From Trileptium ribeirensis (lineage: Eukaryota; Nematoda; Enoplea; Enoplida; Thoracostomopsidae), in the NCBI GenBank assembly GCA_030248225.1, contig JASANE010017563.1, positions 1 to 64,000 of the forward strand: DNA of 64,000 nucleotides, read 5' to 3'. Each line of letters starts with the position of its first letter. Position 1 is the stretch's first letter. The notes under the pieces are model-generated. The model was not told the origin of the DNA and searched no databases. It saw only the letters and a program-made list of their open reading frames with translations. Shown here in pieces: positions 60,864-64,000 of the stretch. Made by a program: the position numbers and the translations under genes.

Positions 60864-63800
60864 TTACAACCGTCGCTCGCGAGGCGGTTGTCTCGGAGGT
60901 CGGACCACTTCTAGTCCGATATCTTCAGGTCGTAATTGTCTTTGTCCACTGTCCTCGTCGGGTTCCAAGTCCGGATGTGCGGATAACATGTCCTCGATGT
61001 CCTGTTCATCAAAGATGTCCCTAAAAGGTTCAAACATGTCGTGCCGTGCACGAGCACTACCAGATGGATAATCCATCGGCATAACAGGGTCACGATGTCG
61101 AGTCGGTGGAGCGAGGGGTATAGTCCGTCGAGCTGGTGTCGTAATTTTAGGTTCCAATCGTCGGGTGTCCAAGCGTGGTATTACGACTCGGGCTTCTTCT
61201 CCATATGGTATGTATTCTTCATACCAACGACAACGGTCCCTGGCTTGCCTATGTGGCTGTCGGCGAGTAGGTTGAGGGGGTTCTTCCCTCTCCTTAACCT
61301 CGGGCGCAGAGGGTCCCATCTCAGGAGATCCCTCGCTCTCCTCTGTTGGAGGATCGAGTTCAAAGTGGGGCCTTCGCCGGGGTCCCGGTAAAAGTTGACT
61401 AAGAGGTATCTCATCCTCCTCGTCTTCCCAACTAACTTGTGATTGGGCCCTAGCGGGGGTTTGTCTACGTGGTTTGGCGCGTGATGGTCGTGTTAGAACT
61501 CCCTTAAGGGTGGAGGGAGCGCTACGCGGCGGCGCTCTTCCCTTCCTCCCGGTAGAGGAGCCTTTAGTTGATTCGCCAATGGTTGATATTGTCTCATTGT
61601 CCTTGTCTACAGTCCGTGGTCGTAATCGTTTCGGTCGACCGCCTTCCGAAGACTCGGAAGGTCGACGTTGTTTACTTGCCTCTCGTTGTCGAGCTAAACT
61701 CTCAATAAATTCTTCTACAATCCCGTCGGCAGCTACTTGGTCTTCCGAGGGGATGTATTGTATGGGGGATCCCCTTAGGTACTCCATCAGCTCATTTGCA
61801 TCTTGTATTTCTCCTCGGGCGCGGGCGGCTTCCTCTCTTTTCCTTCTTATCTCCTGCATTTCCCATTCCCATTGTGCTAGTTCATTTTGTCTTCGGGTGG
61901 TCCATCGACCAAAGGATGGTACCTGTGGATCTTTGGTTCCCCGTTCCTGCAAGGGTGATAATAGGGGTGGAATTATCCACTGTTGAGGCGGTGTCGGAAA
62001 ATCGGCGATTTCCGGTGAAGTGGTCTCCGGGCTTATGGATGATGCTTGTTCGCTAGTCGGCGCGGGAACCTTAGTTGGTTTTCGTCGTGGTTTAGGCTGA
62101 GGTTTTGGTGTTGGCGCGGGTTCCAGTGGAGGTTGGCTGGTTGCTGGGACGGATTGTGCGGGTTGTGGCCTTGGAGGGGTGTGAAATGGTGTGAGCCATT
62201 CATCTGGAACGTAGTCCTCTATGGTGGCTTCGAATCCCTGCGGCATCAGGGGAGTGTGTGGAAGTGGTGTGGGTGGGGCGGAATATGCCTGACGAGGTAT
62301 GGAATAGGGTTGTTCGTAAGACGCCGAATGTTCATAATAGGTGTAGTATGGTGTTACTGGCTGGTCTGTTTCAGTCATTAAGTGTTGTGTCTGAGGACTG
62401 CGAGATGTTTGAGTGGCGATTGCGGCTCGGTGTTTTGCAGGCGTGAGGGGCGAAGTTTGGACAGCATGTTCGACTGCTGACGTTGGGGATGCCGCTTGTT
62501 CTGGAGTGTGAGGCGAGTCTTCGTCCGGGTCCTGTGAAGCGAGTAATTCCACAAGACCTAAGTCGTTTACATTGAATGGTCGCAGTGCGCGTCCGTTGTC
62601 TGAGCGTTTCACCCTTAGAGGCCTTGTAGCCTCATCAGTCCGAGCGGCTCGTTCTTGTTCTTGTAGAGTTACTGGGGCGGTGTGTTGTCCATACTCAGGC
62701 GAGAAAGTACCTGGTGGTTTATCCAGTGCGTAAGGTAACTTAGCGGAGTCCTGGGTTGCGAGTTCCTGTGATATAGCGGGCCATTCGGTGTCCGGGGTTC
62801 TGTCAGGGTCACAGAGGGGAAGCCTATTTTGTTGCGGAGCTCCGGAGGAGTCTTGGGCTTGAATGGTCAGCTGTTCTACTGCGGCGCGGTGGATGTCTGC
62901 CTGGGCTTGCGTGTATTCTAAGTTAGGTTCTCCAATCTCGATGCTAGCGACGTCGGATGCACCATCAATCTCCTGACGCAACCGATCTACTGCTTCTGGG
63001 TCTGCAGCCTGTAATTCCCTAGTGAAATATTTGTCAGCGAGGATAGTTTCTCCGGGTTCCTGTAGCGCAGCCTCAATATATGCGGGAGGGACTGCCTTAA
63101 GTAAATCAGCCATGTCGGGGAAACTACTCAGCGGGCGATAGCATGGCTTGGTACGATTGATGTGGACCACATGATCGGACGCGTTAGGTTGTCCGGGGAG
63201 TTTAACGCAAATGCAGGGGAGCATTATTTTGGTAATCTGGTATGGTCCACACCATCGGCGTTCTAGTTTGCGCGATAAGCCTGGGGTGGTATAATATCGA
63301 TACACCCATACATGGTCATTAATACGGTAGTCCGGGACCTTGATCTTACGATTGTAATAGCGTTTTCGGTATTCCCGAGCAGATTGCATGGACCGATAGG
63401 CCCGATCCCTAATGGTGGCTAACCAACGTTGCACATTAGCGCGATATGCTTCTGCTCCGGGGTAGCGTCCCCAATCAGTTTGTGTTTCGATTCCACCCGG
63501 CACTCGGGGTTGGAATCCGTGCATGAGCATGAATGGTGGATAGTGCGTGGAAGCGTGTACTGCTGAATTGTAGGACATGATGCAATACGGCAGGACTTCG
63601 TCCCATGTAGTATGGTCCTTTTCAGGTAATGCTACTCTTAGGAGGAATAGTAGGGTACGGTTAAAACGTTCGATTTCTCCGTTTGCCTTCGGGTTGTAAC
63701 TGAGCGTTTCGCGTTTAAATGTATGTAGTCTAGCGCACAAGGCTTCCATTACTTCGGAGACGAAACATCCGCCTCGGTCTGAGACTAGTTCTTCGGGTGC

Positions 63801-64000
63801 GCCATAGCGGCACACCACGTCTTCGACGAAGACCTTGGCTACGCTCTTGGCGGTTTGGTCCGGTAAAGCAGCGGCAATAACTAGTTTTGTGAATTGATCG
63901 ATGAAGGCGATTACGTACCTATTTCCGTTACGGGATAACACCCGTGTGTCCAATATGTCAACAAACATACGATGCATGGGTGCACTAGCCAACGGGTTCT
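60864..64000 (-). CDS. Ty3/gypsy-like pol fragment: integrase, GPY/F domain and long disordered tail
   Basis: The frame is open to the window edge, so this is the 3' part of a longer polyprotein; the TTG near 63992 is not a start. The integrase core is intact, counted from that TTG: Asp12 in FVDILD, Asp72 in LVSDRGG, Glu108 in NGEIERFNRTL, a correct D-D-35-E spacing. The GPY/F motif (RRWCGPYQITKI) follows near residue 240-250. The remaining ~740 residues (about 300-1042) are Pro-, Gln-, Glu- and Arg-rich, with PTPKPQPKPRRKPTK and an RRKREEAARARGEIQ helix-like stretch, and end in an acidic then basic terminus before TAA (60864-60866). Such a tail is unusual after a GPY/F domain. No chromodomain was recognised. 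No stop or frameshift occurs, so the element is young. Confidence 0.9.
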   Translation of the reverse strand, partial: NPLASAPMHRMFVDILDTRVLSRNGNRYVIAFIDQFTKLVIAAALPDQTAKSVAKVFVEDVVCRYGAPEELVSDRGGCFVSEVMEALCARLHTFKRETLSYNPKANGEIERFNRTLLFLLRVALPEKDHTTWDEVLPYCIMSYNSAVHASTHYPPFMLMHGFQPRVPGGIETQTDWGRYPGAEAYRANVQRWLATIRDRAYRSMQSAREYRKRYYNRKIKVPDYRINDHVWVYRYYTTPGLSRKLERRWCGPYQITKIMLPCICVKLPGQPNASDHVVHINRTKPCYRPLSSFPDMADLLKAVPPAYIEAALQEPGETILADKYFTRELQAADPEAVDRLRQEIDGASDVASIEIGEPNLEYTQAQADIHRAAVEQLTIQAQDSSGAPQQNRLPLCDPDRTPDTEWPAISQELATQDSAKLPYALDKPPGTFSPEYGQHTAPVTLQEQERAARTDEATRPLRVKRSDNGRALRPFNVNDLGLVELLASQDPDEDSPHTPEQAASPTSAVEHAVQTSPLTPAKHRAAIATQTSRSPQTQHLMTETDQPVTPYYTYYEHSASYEQPYSIPRQAYSAPPTPLPHTPLMPQGFEATIEDYVPDEWLTPFHTPPRPQPAQSVPATSQPPLEPAPTPKPQPKPRRKPTKVPAPTSEQASSISPETTSPEIADFPTPPQQWIIPPLLSPLQERGTKDPQVPSFGRWTTRRQNELAQWEWEMQEIRRKREEAARARGEIQDANELMEYLRGSPIQYIPSEDQVAADGIVEEFIESLARQREASKQRRPSESSEGGRPKRLRPRTVDKDNETISTIGESTKGSSTGRKGRAPPRSAPSTLKGVLTRPSRAKPRRQTPARAQSQVSWEDEEDEIPLSQLLPGPRRRPHFELDPPTEESEGSPEMGPSAPEVKEREEPPQPTRRQPHRQARDRCRWYEEYIPYGEEARVVIPRLDTRRLEPKITTPARRTIPLAPPTRHRDPVMPMDYPSGSARARHDMFEPFRDIFDEQDIEDMLSAHPDLEPDEDSGQRQLRPEDIGLEVVRPPRQPPRERRL

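Noticed and set aside
61474..61986. 170-codon plus-strand ORF
   Set aside because: It is antisense to the polyprotein tail; its Ser/Arg/Pro composition is a shadow of the coding strand.
1..64000. CRISPR array, prokaryotic operons or ribosomal RNA operon
   Set aside because: The spliced NOP58 gene shows this is animal nuclear DNA. The tandem repeats seen lack the constant-repeat, unique-spacer pattern, and no rRNA core sequence was recognised.

Overview
The window is nuclear DNA from an invertebrate animal. It holds one conserved, intron-rich protein gene in an AT-rich background crowded with decayed transposons. The encoded protein is closest in style to nematode NOP58 (for example the block [20 protein letters not shown]). 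Large introns, RTE-type LINE remains, hAT-like and mariner-like MITEs and a Ty3/gypsy-type polyprotein would suit a repeat-rich nematode, but I cannot fix the species.

Region 1 (1-7.5 kb) is intergenic. It contains a 3.5 kb foldback element with CAGGGTTGG termini that itself carries a smaller foldback insertion, then a short CAGGGTGCCCGC-ended element and a broken MITE. Region 2 (7.5-36.2 kb, minus strand) is one gene, NOP58, the core box C/D snoRNP protein. I could trace 15 coding exons with matching phases at every junction, giving 547 codons plus stop. Its 14 introns hold most of the repeats here: mariner-like MITEs, Helentron-like copies, a MITE family with 5-bp target duplications, a ~175-bp tandem array, an RTE LINE relic and an hAT-like element. 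Region 3 (36.2-52.4 kb) has no gene I can support. It contains a decayed gag-like reading region, the 3' end of a CR1/L2-like LINE, more MITEs and several tandem repeats.

Region 4 (about 52.4-64 kb) has visibly higher GC and ends in an LTR-retrotransposon on the minus strand that runs off the window. Its pol frame enters with an intact DDE integrase and a GPY/F domain, then continues for about 740 residues as a proline-rich and charged tail. A separate ATG-started 392-residue ORF follows 73 nt later, where an env gene would sit. It reads as a NADAR domain (the family that removes ADP-ribose from guanine and also acts on NAD-derived metabolites) joined to an SGNH/GDSL-like domain. This is the most interesting object in the window: a retroelement that appears to carry its own ADP-ribose-processing enzyme. 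The 3' part of the element (53-59.6 kb) has no convincing ORF, but it has three perfect hairpins, two of which share a loop and differ by a compensated base pair, and a diverged tandem repeat. I could not define the 3' LTR.

Intervals called empty were read by eye for ORFs, conserved motifs and repeats. Small degenerate repeats may have been missed.
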